Part shown: positions 24,575-33,199 of the stretch, piece by piece
Layout of the letters: each line of letters begins with the position of its first letter
Numbering within the stretch: the stretch's first letter is position 1
Source: [Clostridium] symbiosum
Lineage (GTDB): Bacteria; Bacillota; Clostridia; Lachnospirales; Lachnospiraceae
Reading direction: 5' to 3'
Length of the DNA stretch: 64,000 nucleotides
Assembly (NCBI GenBank): GCA_036419695.1
Contig: CP143946.1
Coordinates: 1,448,001-1,512,000, forward strand
Notes under the pieces: generated by a model
Database searches by the model: none
The model's input: only the letters and a program-made list of their open reading frames with translations
Told to the model about the DNA's origin: nothing
Position numbers and translations under genes: made by a program

Positions 24575-25264
24575 ATGAGTACAAGATTTTTAGGAGGAAC
24601 GTCGATGGCGGACTTGGAGCGTGTTATGCAGCAGGCACCAGGATTCCGGCCGAGGAAAAGCGGAATCATACGAAGCCACTACCCGATATCCCATAAGGCG
24701 AAGCCATGTGAAGGGTGTCAGTATGCAGCGGTTAAGACGGCAGTGGAGGAAGATGGCGGAGAACAGGTCTCCTTTTCCTATGGAGTTTTACTTGCGTTGT
24801 TAACCGAGGAGTTACCATCGTGTGCGCTGACTGTGAGGATAGAAAGGCTCCAGGCAGAGGTTGCCGGGAGAAATCCCAGCCCATTTGAGACCGAAGAGCA
24901 TAGACGCCGGTTCCAGGCTCTGGTGCGCTGCGGCTCCTATCCCGGTATTCGCACCGATTCCGGATTTGCAGCCGCACTTTTCCTACTAAGCTCTGACTCC
25001 CATCTTTGGGGGCTGGCTGGCCCCTTTGTGGAGGAACGGACCATCGATTACAGTCGGTTCCGCCTGCGCGGGTCAGACTTAGATGGCTATGCGCTCTATT
25101 GTGTGGCGAAGGAACTGTATACCGGGAAAGCTTATGTGACGCTCTCGGAGCTGGGAGATCCGGAGCTGTTTCATGATGGTCTGCTGCGTTTGATTGTCCA
25201 TGCCATCTTAATCAGCCGGCATGGTGTAGCGGGCGTGCTCAGTGAGGAGGAAACCAAGTGTTAG
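24575..25264 (+). CDS. Conserved ICE protein with Cys pair (229 aa)
   Basis: I use the ATG at 24575 (AAGGAAGGA upstream); an in-frame ATG at 24392 would place a terminator inside the gene. After a basic N terminus the protein has CEGCQ, a possible half zinc site, and an alpha-helical body ending SDSHLWGLAGPFVEERTIDY and a C-terminal helical bundle. Similar 'LFLLSSD-LW' proteins are common in clostridial ICEs, function unknown. Its stop overlaps the next start by 7 bases, after GAGGAGG. Confidence 0.65.
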   Translation: MSTRFLGGTSMADLERVMQQAPGFRPRKSGIIRSHYPISHKAKPCEGCQYAAVKTAVEEDGGEQVSFSYGVLLALLTEELPSCALTVRIERLQAEVAGRNPSPFETEEHRRRFQALVRCGSYPGIRTDSGFAAALFLLSSDSHLWGLAGPFVEERTIDYSRFRLRGSDLDGYALYCVAKELYTGKAYVTLSELGDPELFHDGLLRLIVHAILISRHGVAGVLSEEETKC

Positions 25265-26880
25265 CGATTCAAATTGGATATGATAATGGAAAATCAGAAG
25301 AAATGGTATTTCCACTGGACGATGCCGGAAAGAGCAAAATCGATGTCCTTAGAGAGGAAGCGGAACGCGAAAACAAAGAATTGACCATCCGTTCTTCCCA
25401 ATCCTCTGTCCAGAAGCTGCCGTCCTGCATCAACGGGATGGAGTTTGACAGACAGTCCCAAAAGGAACTGGAGTTTTTAAATGAGCGTTTCGGACATTTG
25501 ACAAGGGCGGAACAGGACATTCTTTCTGTCGTGCTGGAGATGGAGGAGCCGGAAACATTAAAGGAAATCATCAATCTGTCCTATAACCTGAGTAATTATG
25601 AGCTGTTAAGGGATGTCAGCGATTCCGGCAGGATCGCGGCGGAACTGCTATCCAGAGATAAGAAAATCGAAGTTCCAGAAGAGCTATGGCCGATGCTGGA
25701 CTTTGAACGGATCCGGGAACGCTATTTTGACACGCACCAGGGAGCATATTGCCCCAGCGGCCTGGTGTTAAAAGGTGAGGAGAAGGAATTTACCCAGGTA
25801 TATGACCGGTTTTTGCCGGATCCAGGCTATGAGAAAGACGGCCTGTTCCTGGTGCATCTGTATCGGATGTCTGGTAACAAGCCGTTGCATTACTCCATAT
25901 CCCTGCCGGCAGAGGAAGAAAAACAAAGCATGGCCAAGCAGGCTCTGGGAATCCGGTATTTTTCCGAGTGCAGGCTGAATCAGTACGGCGGCTCCCTGGA
26001 TGAGTTGAAGGGTTATCTTCCGTTAGCAAAGGATGTAGAATCACTGAACCAGTTTGCAAAGCTGTTAAAGGAGCAGGTGTTAGCCGATGGACTCCAGAAC
26101 GTGAACCGATTGATGGCGGCCCTGGAGGCGGAGTGTCCGCGGAGCATGGAAGATGCGGCAATGGTAGCAAAGAATCTGAGTCGGTATCAGATCATGGAGG
26201 AGATGAGATCCCCGGAAGCGTATGCCAGATTTAAAATGGAACAGGACGGTTCGGTGTTTGCCACATCTATCTGTAGGAATTATCTGGACTGGTACGGATT
26301 AGGGGAGGAGCTGCTGAAACGGGATGGTGTCATGATGACGGCACATGGTCTGGTGGCCTGTGAGGACTGGTGCTGTGAAAGGCTTCCGGATGAGGTTGTG
26401 GTAACCCGCCTGTACAGTCCGCTGGCTGGAACCATTGAGGATGAGGAGGAATACAGCTCCACGCTGCCCGCTCTCAGCCTGCCTGGTTATGAATACGACA
26501 TCAAAAAAGCCATTCAAGGAGATTACATTCAGGAGGTGCGAAGCGGTCTTGCTGAATACATGGATCATCAGTTATTAAAACAGAGGGTTATCAGTATGTT
26601 TCCCACTGTAGAAAGCTGCCAATATAAGCTCTGGGGGGTACTGGAGGTCAAAAGCTGGGGAAAGCTGCAGCCGGAGGAATGGGAATTTATAAAGGACCAA
26701 TGGGCCGGGCAGGCGGCTGATGGATGGGGCGAAGGCTTTGAGCAGCGCGAGATCGACTGTGGAGAAGGGGTATCCCTTTATGTCCATTTCTATACAGGTG
26801 AGATGAGGATTCAGACAGAACAGGAATTGAAAGGGATTGCAAAGGAGCAGCCGGAAATGCAAATGGGAGGAATGACTTGA
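25258..26880 (+). CDS. Large acidic ArdA-like ICE protein 1
   Basis: A 540-residue acidic protein starting at GTG, 7 bases after GAGGAGG. It contains at least two copies of a module of about 45 residues of the pattern LN-LA-L---E---L-A-LE------Y (at about 70-115 and 260-305), which resembles the C-terminal repeat of ArdA antirestriction proteins that mimic DNA. A middle part (about 180-250, YDRFLPDPGYEKDGLFLVHL) is shared with the next gene. ArdA-like is a guess from pattern and acidity; no enzyme motif is seen. Confidence 0.55.
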   Translation: MLAIQIGYDNGKSEEMVFPLDDAGKSKIDVLREEAERENKELTIRSSQSSVQKLPSCINGMEFDRQSQKELEFLNERFGHLTRAEQDILSVVLEMEEPETLKEIINLSYNLSNYELLRDVSDSGRIAAELLSRDKKIEVPEELWPMLDFERIRERYFDTHQGAYCPSGLVLKGEEKEFTQVYDRFLPDPGYEKDGLFLVHLYRMSGNKPLHYSISLPAEEEKQSMAKQALGIRYFSECRLNQYGGSLDELKGYLPLAKDVESLNQFAKLLKEQVLADGLQNVNRLMAALEAECPRSMEDAAMVAKNLSRYQIMEEMRSPEAYARFKMEQDGSVFATSICRNYLDWYGLGEELLKRDGVMMTAHGLVACEDWCCERLPDEVVVTRLYSPLAGTIEDEEEYSSTLPALSLPGYEYDIKKAIQGDYIQEVRSGLAEYMDHQLLKQRVISMFPTVESCQYKLWGVLEVKSWGKLQPEEWEFIKDQWAGQAADGWGEGFEQREIDCGEGVSLYVHFYTGEMRIQTEQELKGIAKEQPEMQMGGMT

Positions 26881-28046
26881 TGGAACAAAAGATGGGGGTT
26901 TTGCTGCGTATCTGTGAGAATGAGTGGTTTTACCAGGACGCAGTGGATCTTCCGATCTATTGGGAAGCAATCAAAGATGTATATCAGCGGGCCAGGGTTG
27001 CGGATGTTCATTCGTATGAGTTGAGGTATTTTAAGGGATGGCCTGACTTTCTGGTACCCATTTTACAGCACGCAAAGGGAACCCTGGCGGAAGCCAATTT
27101 GCTGGCATTCCGGCTGTCACAAATGTCAGAGAAGGAATTATGGACTTATGAAGCGGCGCTTAAGCTGTTACCGGACCGGACAATGAAAACAATCATCAAC
27201 GCCACCTATAACCTGAACTGCTTTGATTTCCTGCCGGGCATTATCTGCGATGAAGCAATCGGAGAGATGACACTTGCGAATAATCTGGAGCCAATTCTCC
27301 TGGGACTTTCAGAGGAGGTATATGCCCTGTTGGATGAAAAGAAGGTGGGAGCCTTTATCCGGGAGCGGGAGAAGGGGGTATTTACGGGAAATGGATACGG
27401 TTACAGCAACGGAGAATCATGGAAGGAGGTTTATGATAAATTTGATTTTTCTGAACCATTGGAGGGGTGCCGGGGACTATTATCTTTGTACCTGATGCCG
27501 GAAAAATCCTATGGAAATAAGGAGCAGTCTGTATGGCTGGAATTGCCTTGTGGCGAAGCAGAGAGCAGAACGGCTCTTGGGCGGCTAGGAGTGGAATCCC
27601 TGGAACAGTGTAAGATTTTGGAAATCCGAAGCGCAGTCCCACATTTTGAGTCCTTCTTGAGCCGGGAGGAGACAGTTTCCCGTTTTAACCGGCTGGCAAC
27701 AGAGCTGTCAAAACTGCCGGAGAAGGAGCTGCTCAAATTGAAAGCTGTGGTGGAAGCAGAGGAATGTGATTCCGTTGGACAAGCGTTAGAGTTGATTCAG
27801 CGGTTAAATTGGTATGAATTGGATGTCCATATGACTTCATACGCAAAGTATGGCCGGGAGTGCCTGGAGGGAATGGAAATCGACCTGACAGGAGAGGCAT
27901 TCCAGAACTTTGATTTTGACCTGTATGGAATGGAGGAGTGTGTGCGGCTCGGCAAGGTACTCACGAGATACGGGGCGCTGCAGCGCGAACCGGCCTTTGA
28001 ACTGGAGCTTCAGGAGCATGGCATGCAGATGGGGGGAATGGAGTGA
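26880..28046 (+). CDS. Large acidic ArdA-like ICE protein 2
   Basis: A 388-residue acidic paralogue of the preceding protein: shared features are TMKTIINATYNLNCFDFLPG against TLKEIINLSYNLSNYELLRD, the WKEVYDKFDF block, and the identical end MQMGGM. Two ArdA-like helical modules are seen (about 75-125 and 265-310). The ATG at 26880 overlaps the previous stop (TGATG) and follows GGGAGG, so the two are translationally coupled. Function unknown, perhaps DNA mimicry against restriction. Confidence 0.55.
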   Translation: MEQKMGVLLRICENEWFYQDAVDLPIYWEAIKDVYQRARVADVHSYELRYFKGWPDFLVPILQHAKGTLAEANLLAFRLSQMSEKELWTYEAALKLLPDRTMKTIINATYNLNCFDFLPGIICDEAIGEMTLANNLEPILLGLSEEVYALLDEKKVGAFIREREKGVFTGNGYGYSNGESWKEVYDKFDFSEPLEGCRGLLSLYLMPEKSYGNKEQSVWLELPCGEAESRTALGRLGVESLEQCKILEIRSAVPHFESFLSREETVSRFNRLATELSKLPEKELLKLKAVVEAEECDSVGQALELIQRLNWYELDVHMTSYAKYGRECLEGMEIDLTGEAFQNFDFDLYGMEECVRLGKVLTRYGALQREPAFELELQEHGMQMGGME

Positions 28047-28095
28047 AGGAACGTAAAGACAGAAAAAAATATGCGTAGAAGGGAGGCGCTGTCTT

Positions 28096-29031
28096 ATCAA
28101 TAGTTTTATTTCCTGGGTAGGAGGGAAAAAGGCGCTGCGCAGCACAATCTATGAGCTGTTTCCGGTGGGGTATGGGCGATATATCGAAGTGTTTGGCGGC
28201 GGAGGCTGGGTGCTTTTCGGCAGACCGCCGGATCCGGGTGTGATGGAGGTGTACAACGACTTTAACTCCAATTTGGTCAACCTTTACTATTGTGTGAAGA
28301 ACCATACCATGGAGCTGCTGCGTCTGTTGGGCTTTCTTCCCTTAAACAGCCGGGATGAATTCAATGTGCTCCGCCGGTTTCTGGAAAAACAGGAGTTTGA
28401 CCTGGCGTTCTTATCGCAGGAGCTGGACCTTGCCAGACATAACCTTCCTGATCCGGAGTTTGAAGAAATCCGCTCGCTGATGCTGGAACAGGCGAGTATT
28501 GGGGATGTTCAGAAGGCGGCAGCGTTCTACAAACTAATCCGATACAGCTATGGGAGCGGCTGCACTTCCTTTGGCTGCCAGCCCTTTGATGTGCGTAAGA
28601 CCTTCCATTTGATTTGGCAGGCGTCCAGCCGCTTAGCTAATACCGTGATTGAGAATAAAGACTTTGAGGCGCTGATCCGACAGTACGACCGGGAGAACGC
28701 CTTTTTTTATTGTGATCCGCCTTACTACATGACAGAGGACCACTACGAGGTGGAGTTTCCCAAGCCGGATCATGTGCGGCTGCGGGATGCCCTGGCAAGG
28801 TGCCTGGGGAAATGGATGGTCAGCTACAATGACTGTGCCTATATCCGGGAGCTGTATCAGGATTACCACATCACGGCTGTCACCAGAATCAACAACCTGG
28901 CGCAGCGGTATGAGCGGGGCTGTGAATTCCCGGAGGTGATTATTACCAACTATGACCCGATGGAGAGGAAGAAGTCTGGTCCGCAGCAGATGGATTTGTT
29001 CTCGGCGGGACTGATGGAAGGGGATGGATGA
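28096..29031 (+). CDS. D12-class DNA adenine methylase, unusual start codon
   Basis: Type II-like adenine methylase that modifies DNA with S-adenosylmethionine. Motif X (SWVGGKKALR), motif I (EVFGGGGWV) and the catalytic DPPY (FFYCDPPYYMTED) are all present. The first standard start, GTG at 28165, would remove motif X. The frame is open upstream, and GGGAGG (28081-28086) points to 28096, where the codon is ATC, followed by NSFISWVGGKK. Either a rare start codon is used or the ATG was lost. In ICEs such enzymes protect incoming DNA from restriction. Confidence 0.75.
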   Translation: MNSFISWVGGKKALRSTIYELFPVGYGRYIEVFGGGGWVLFGRPPDPGVMEVYNDFNSNLVNLYYCVKNHTMELLRLLGFLPLNSRDEFNVLRRFLEKQEFDLAFLSQELDLARHNLPDPEFEEIRSLMLEQASIGDVQKAAAFYKLIRYSYGSGCTSFGCQPFDVRKTFHLIWQASSRLANTVIENKDFEALIRQYDRENAFFYCDPPYYMTEDHYEVEFPKPDHVRLRDALARCLGKWMVSYNDCAYIRELYQDYHITAVTRINNLAQRYERGCEFPEVIITNYDPMERKKSGPQQMDLFSAGLMEGDG

Positions 29032-29428
29032 ATTGAAGGAGATTGAAAAGCTCCGGTGGATGAGGGAGCGGATTGCAGAGGAGACAGAGGGAAAGCAGTG
29101 GCTGTCAACCGGAATCGGCCTGCCCCTGATGGTGAAGATGCAGGATTCGTGTCAGGCCGCGTTATATATTGCTATGGTGAAAAATAAGCAGACGGGAAAG
29201 TACCATGCGGATGTAAAGGGCTTTCTGCGCTCATTTAGCGGCTACTGCGATGGGAATCGTCTCGGACAGCTGGGGGAGGAGATTGGCCGGCTGTCGGCCC
29301 TTGTGAGCGAACTGGAGGCCGCGGAGATTTCCGTGGAGGAAGATACGCTTCTGGCATTTTGTAAGGAGCTGGAGCAACAGGAAGAGCAGATGAGAGGGGA
29401 GGGATTTTGTGAAACGAGTCAGAATTAA
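29024..29428 (+). CDS. Helical ICE protein of unknown function (134 aa)
   Basis: Soluble, mostly helical protein (IEKLRWMRERIAEETEGKQW, later ELEAAEISVEEDTLLAFCKE). Its ATG overlaps the methylase stop by 8 bases and its stop overlaps the next gene by 20 bases, so it belongs to the methylase operon. No family is recognised. Confidence 0.6.
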   Translation: MDELKEIEKLRWMRERIAEETEGKQWLSTGIGLPLMVKMQDSCQAALYIAMVKNKQTGKYHADVKGFLRSFSGYCDGNRLGQLGEEIGRLSALVSELEAAEISVEEDTLLAFCKELEQQEEQMRGEGFCETSQN

Positions 29429-29831
29429 TGGCAGGGTGGCGGAGGACGGCAGTCTGATTCTGCCGCCGGGAGTATTGGAAAGTCTGGACGCACAGCCGGG
29501 AAGCCTGGTCTGCATGGAGTATGTTCCGCTGTATCCAGTTCGGGAGGTCAATGGTTATGAGACTGTCTTAGAAACAGAAATGTGCGATGCGAAAGTAGTT
29601 GCAGATGAGGAGCCGGCGGAGCTGGTGATTCCCCATGCACTTTTGGAGGAGGCGAAGATTCCCTTGGATGCCGGGCTGGCTGTTCAGGTGGTTCCGGGAG
29701 CAATCCTGATCGGAGATGAGGATCCGATGGCCGCGGTACATGCGCCGCTCTTAGAGATTTTGTCCCTGCTTGGGATCTCCGAGGAGGAGGTATACGAGGC
29801 GATTGAAGAAGGAGGATACTACGATGAGTAA
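29409..29831 (+). CDS. AbrB/SpoVT-like protein with two half-domains
   Basis: 140 residues starting at GTG after GAGGGGAGGGA. The N-terminal part (RVRINGRVAEDGSLILPPGV, then LDAQPGSLV) resembles an AbrB swapped-hairpin DNA-binding motif; a second similar segment is at about residues 70-100 (ELVIPHALLEEAKIPLDAGL). The C terminus is acidic. It overlaps its neighbours on both sides and probably acts with the AbrB protein that follows as an ICE regulator. Confidence 0.6.
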   Translation: MKRVRINGRVAEDGSLILPPGVLESLDAQPGSLVCMEYVPLYPVREVNGYETVLETEMCDAKVVADEEPAELVIPHALLEEAKIPLDAGLAVQVVPGAILIGDEDPMAAVHAPLLEILSLLGISEEEVYEAIEEGGYYDE

Positions 29832-30114
29832 GCCGGTGTATAAGTTACTGGACAGTAAAGGAAGGGTTCTGATTCCGAGGGAGATGCGGTCCGCAGCCGG
29901 AATGGAATACGGCGATATCCTGGCGCTGGAACTGGTGGACGGGAAGGTTCAGATCCGCAAGGTGGAGCTGATTGAGGTTGGGGACCAGTCACCGGAGGCA
30001 GTGGAAGCCTATGTCCGCGCTGCCATTAAGACCATGCCGGATGCGATCCGGTTGAGCCTGATTGCAGACCTGTCCGGCCTGGTTGGGCAGAAGGGAGGCA
30101 GGAATGTCGGGTAA
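29824..30114 (+). CDS. AbrB/MazE-family DNA-binding protein
   Basis: 96-residue transcription factor. I use the ATG at 29824, after GAAGGAGG, 8 bases inside the previous gene. Residues 1-45 have the AbrB signature (VYKLLDSKGRVLIPREMRSA, then MEYGDILALEL). The C-terminal helices may mediate oligomerisation. Its stop overlaps the following gene by 11 bases. Likely a regulator of ICE transfer or maintenance genes; no toxin partner is adjacent. Confidence 0.75.
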   Translation: MSKPVYKLLDSKGRVLIPREMRSAAGMEYGDILALELVDGKVQIRKVELIEVGDQSPEAVEAYVRAAIKTMPDAIRLSLIADLSGLVGQKGGRNVG

Positions 30115-30679
30115 GCGGATCTTTTCAGAGGAAGACTGTGTAGAGATAGGAAGCGCGTGCTCCCTGCAAGGAAAAGTGATTGTGCTAAGGTCAGAAGCGG
30201 ACAATGAGAGCAGCCAGCAGCTTTACTATTGCACCGGAGGCAGTGGAGCGGCAGCCAATGCTTTGGGACGGTCTGTTTTTATGGTGAATTTGAGAAATGG
30301 GGAATTTGAGCGCGGATTCCGCAGGGATGTGATAGGGGTATTAAAGCCGGAATTATTACCGGATGAGGAAAAGCTACAGCTGTCCCAGGTCCGTCCGATT
30401 GGAGCTTTGCCTTTGGAGGGGAAATAGCCGCAGTACAGCGGTTACAGCTTTTTGGAGGATGGACGGTATGCCGCCGGTGTGTGGCTTTGCAGCGAAAAAG
30501 AGGCGATGGATTATGCGGAAATGCAGAAACCATACCAGCACCGAATCATGCTCTGTGACCGCAATGACTTCTGTGTCTGGGAGGTAAAGGACGGAGTTTT
30601 GGTTTATCCGACCAAGGAGGAGATGGAACAGAGGAGTTCCGGTAAGACGTGTGAAATGGGGCCGGCTGGATTTTCATAA
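30104..30679 (+). pseudogene. ICE protein gene interrupted by an in-frame TAG
   Basis: The ATG at 30104 (after AAGGGAGG) opens a frame of 107 codons that ends at TAG 30425-30427. The same frame then continues without a stop to 30679 (PQYSGYSFLEDGRYAAGVWL onward). Across the TAG the reading LEGK-stop-PQYSGYSFLEDG looks like one protein of about 190 residues split by a nonsense change. Alternatives are two separate proteins (TTG at 30452, no clear ribosome site) or readthrough. No family is recognised. Confidence 0.6.
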
Positions 30680-30828
30680 GGTCAGTTGCATTAGTTGGAT
30701 AAAAGGAAAGGGGCGAATGTGTATAACGTATCTGTTTGGAGCGAGGGATCCTCCGAAGGATAAGGATTTTAAAGATAATGGGAAGACAAGCCAAGGCTGA
30801 TTCAGGATTGTGAGAGGGGGAATGTTTT

Positions 30829-31386
30829 ATGCGCGGCATCCAGATCGAGAATAGCCGAATCCTGTATTTTGGCAATCCAGCTGGCTACATTTCAGGAGCA
30901 ACTGCCGTGGTGGATCCCATCTTTAAGAGCGAGGAGTTGAATGCCTATCTGGAGCGGCAGGGAGGAATCGAGGCGATTTCCTGGAAGGGTGGTGTTTATG
31001 ATCGCCTGATTAACGGGATTTTGGAGCGGCAGGATGGGGAACCTCTCAAGAACTGCCGCATATGGCAGTTGAGACCGGATGTAGATGTCCATATGAAATT
31101 TTCCAGTTACGATTCCCTGGTGCAGCGATTCGGAGAACCAGAGATGCAAAATTACCGGATTGCCTACGATGGGGAGATTGAAACCAACGACCTGGAGCAG
31201 ATTCTTGAGAAGTTTGACGCAGGGCAGGCGGTTCCCGGTTATGAGGGCCACCCCATTGCTGTTTCCGATGTCATTGAATTGTATGATGGAGAAGGCAGTG
31301 AATTTTATTATGTGGACGCAAAGGTATTTCAAGCGATCGCATTTGAAAAGGAAGAACCGGAGCAGTCGCAGTTGATGCAGTTATAG
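30829..31386 (+). CDS. YodL-domain protein
   Basis: 185-residue soluble protein. The C-terminal half carries the YodL domain as I know it (RIAYDGEIETNDLEQILEKF, then GHPIAVSDVIELYDGEGSEF and FYYVDAKVFQ), widespread in clostridial ICEs and of unknown function. The N-terminal part begins MRGIQIENSRILYFGNPAGY. It stands 149 bases after the interrupted gene; GAGAGGGGG precedes the ATG. Confidence 0.75.
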   Translation: MRGIQIENSRILYFGNPAGYISGATAVVDPIFKSEELNAYLERQGGIEAISWKGGVYDRLINGILERQDGEPLKNCRIWQLRPDVDVHMKFSSYDSLVQRFGEPEMQNYRIAYDGEIETNDLEQILEKFDAGQAVPGYEGHPIAVSDVIELYDGEGSEFYYVDAKVFQAIAFEKEEPEQSQLMQL

Positions 31387-31444
31387 GGAAGAAAGGCAGC
31401 AACAATCCTGCTGTCTATTATTTTTTATGAGGAGGAATTTGGCA

Positions 31445-31636
31445 ATGAGAGTGAAAATTGAAAATGTGAAACATGCAGTGGAGTGGAAAATCTGGAAGGC
31501 TGGTATGGCGTTAAAAAATCAGTCCGGGGAAGGCTTCGTGGATACGGCCATCAAGATTTTAATGGCTGTGGTCATCGGCGCGTTGCTGCTTGCCGGCCTG
31601 TATACATTATTTGAGGACAATGTGCTCTTTTCTTAA
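31445..31636 (+). CDS. Small one-TM ICE protein, DUF6133-like, first copy
   Basis: 63 residues; ATG at 31445, 9 bases after AGGAGG. After a charged N terminus comes GEGFVDTAIKILMAVVIGAL and the rest of a membrane helix. It ends with LFEDNVLFS, about 15 residues shorter than the second copy, and so may be truncated. Such proteins accompany Tad-like genes in these ICEs and resemble small pilin-like subunits; this role is an inference. Confidence 0.7.
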   Translation: MRVKIENVKHAVEWKIWKAGMALKNQSGEGFVDTAIKILMAVVIGALLLAGLYTLFEDNVLFS

Positions 31637-31738
31637 TGGTATGTATACGATACAAAATGGCTACGATGATACTTTGTTTTTCTCATAGTGACACTGATTT
31701 CCTCCATCCAATAAAATGATAGAAAGTGAGACGATGAT

Positions 31739-31960
31739 ATGAAAAGAAAGATTAACGCTAAGATGATTCAGATAAGGACAAAAGTAATTCGGATAATGGC
31801 GGATAAACGCGGGGAAGGATTCGTGGATACTGCCGTGAAAATTTTGATTTCCGTAGTGATAGGTGCCTTGCTGCTGGCAGGACTGTATGCCTTGTTCAAC
31901 GATTCCATATTACCTGAGTTGCAGAACCGTATTCAGCAGATGTTCAGCTACAGCGGTTGA
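31739..31960 (+). CDS. Small one-TM ICE protein, DUF6133-like, second copy (transposon target)
   Basis: 73 residues: basic N terminus, then GEGFVDTAVKILISVVIGAL, a single helix like the first copy, and a C-terminal amphipathic tail QNRIQQMFSYSG. The last codons are contributed by the Tn554-type transposon: recombination in AGATGTTCA (31938-31946) exchanged the original end (by the right junction, MFNYAG) for MFSYSG, so the frame stays intact. Confidence 0.75.
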   Translation: MKRKINAKMIQIRTKVIRIMADKRGEGFVDTAVKILISVVIGALLLAGLYALFNDSILPELQNRIQQMFSYSG

Positions 31961-31996
31961 TGAAATAAGACAGTAAGGACATTCCTATGTTATACT

Positions 31997-32034
31997 CTTT
32001 CTGCCCGGCAGAATAAATAAGACCGGGCAGAAAG
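31997..32034 (+). promoter_or_regulatory. Perfect hairpin at the transposon left end
   Basis: CTTTCTGCCCGG (31997-32008) and CCGGGCAGAAAG (32023-32034) form a perfect 12-base-pair stem with a 14-base loop. Its 3' arm abuts the AGAGGTG ribosome site of the first recombinase, and TATACT (31991-31996) lies at its 5' edge. It could limit recombinase translation or be a recombinase binding site. Confidence 0.5.
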
Positions 32035-32043
32035 AGGTGACAG

Positions 32044-33198
32044 GTGGAGAAAAACAAAAGGTTCCGGCTTGTACGGTTTGCCTTTGAGACAAGGGACGGA
32101 GGCATTCTGTATCGATATATGATAACAGAAGACAAGATTCCTATGCTGGAAGTGAATCAATGGCTCATGGCAAAGGCCATGCGTAAGGCCAGTACATCGA
32201 AGGAATATGGAAAAAAGCTGGTGGTATTTCTGAATTATCTTTCAGACAATGATGCCGATTATAGTGTGGCGACGAATGAGCATGTTAAGCGTTTTATTCG
32301 ACTGCTCCTTTTTGGGGATATGGATGACTTAAAACTGCTGTATTATGAGACCGATCGGTTATACCAGACAGCGGCATATTATTTAACAGTAATTACGGAG
32401 TTCTACAAATGGCTGGATGACAATTACGGAAGCAATATGGAGTTTCGCAGAAAAAGCAATCATTATCATGCAAGGAAGTCCTTTCTGTATGGTCAGATTT
32501 ACAATTATGACTATCAATATATTTTAGATGCCGCCTTGCCCAGACAGAAGTCAAGAAGGGAGTATATTAAGTGGTATACAAAAGAACAGGTTGATTTAAT
32601 ATGCAGCCATTTTACCACCTTACGGGATGAAGCCGTGTTTCGTCTGACGTTGGAGGGCTTTCGTATTGATGAGGTTCTGAGTATAAAATTGTCTGATTAT
32701 GATTCTGTGAAGCAATTAATACAGCCCACAAGGTCAAAAGGAAAATCAGAGGTATATACAGGGAATCAGAACCATTTGCGGGTAGTGGCGCTTCCGGAAC
32801 TATTATGTATTCTTCTGAATCGCTACATCAGCACAGAACGGTCAGATGCTGAGAACGAATCTGGCGTTCCTAATGAATACTTGTTTTTGAACCTGCAGAA
32901 AGACAATAAGCTGGGAAAACCAATGACTTACCACAATTATTATGCGATTTTGAAGCGCTGTGCAAGACGGGCAGGTTTTGAACCGGAGATAATCCGAACC
33001 CATAGCGGGCGGAGCACGAAGGTCATGGAGTTTCTGGAACATCAGGCAAAGCATCCGGAAGATGATATAGAAGATAGTACGATTATGCAGTGCTTTGGCT
33101 GGCGGAGCGCGGATTCCATCAGTTCATACCGCGATTATAACAATCAGGTCATTGCATATGAGACCATGAAAAAACTGCATAAGAAGGAGAGGGAGTAG
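32044..33198 (+). CDS. Tyrosine recombinase 1 (TnpA-like)
   Basis: 384-residue site-specific recombinase starting at GTG after AGAGGTG. N-terminal core-binding domain (about 25-130), then the catalytic domain with the first Arg in LEGFRIDEVLSI, HSGRSTKV (HxxR), GWRS, and the tyrosine nucleophile in ISSYRDYNN. Length and position next to the left end match TnpA of Tn554-type elements. Two bases separate it from the next recombinase gene. Confidence 0.88.
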   Translation: MEKNKRFRLVRFAFETRDGGILYRYMITEDKIPMLEVNQWLMAKAMRKASTSKEYGKKLVVFLNYLSDNDADYSVATNEHVKRFIRLLLFGDMDDLKLLYYETDRLYQTAAYYLTVITEFYKWLDDNYGSNMEFRRKSNHYHARKSFLYGQIYNYDYQYILDAALPRQKSRREYIKWYTKEQVDLICSHFTTLRDEAVFRLTLEGFRIDEVLSIKLSDYDSVKQLIQPTRSKGKSEVYTGNQNHLRVVALPELLCILLNRYISTERSDAENESGVPNEYLFLNLQKDNKLGKPMTYHNYYAILKRCARRAGFEPEIIRTHSGRSTKVMEFLEHQAKHPEDDIEDSTIMQCFGWRSADSISSYRDYNNQVIAYETMKKLHKKERE

Positions 33199-33199
33199 G

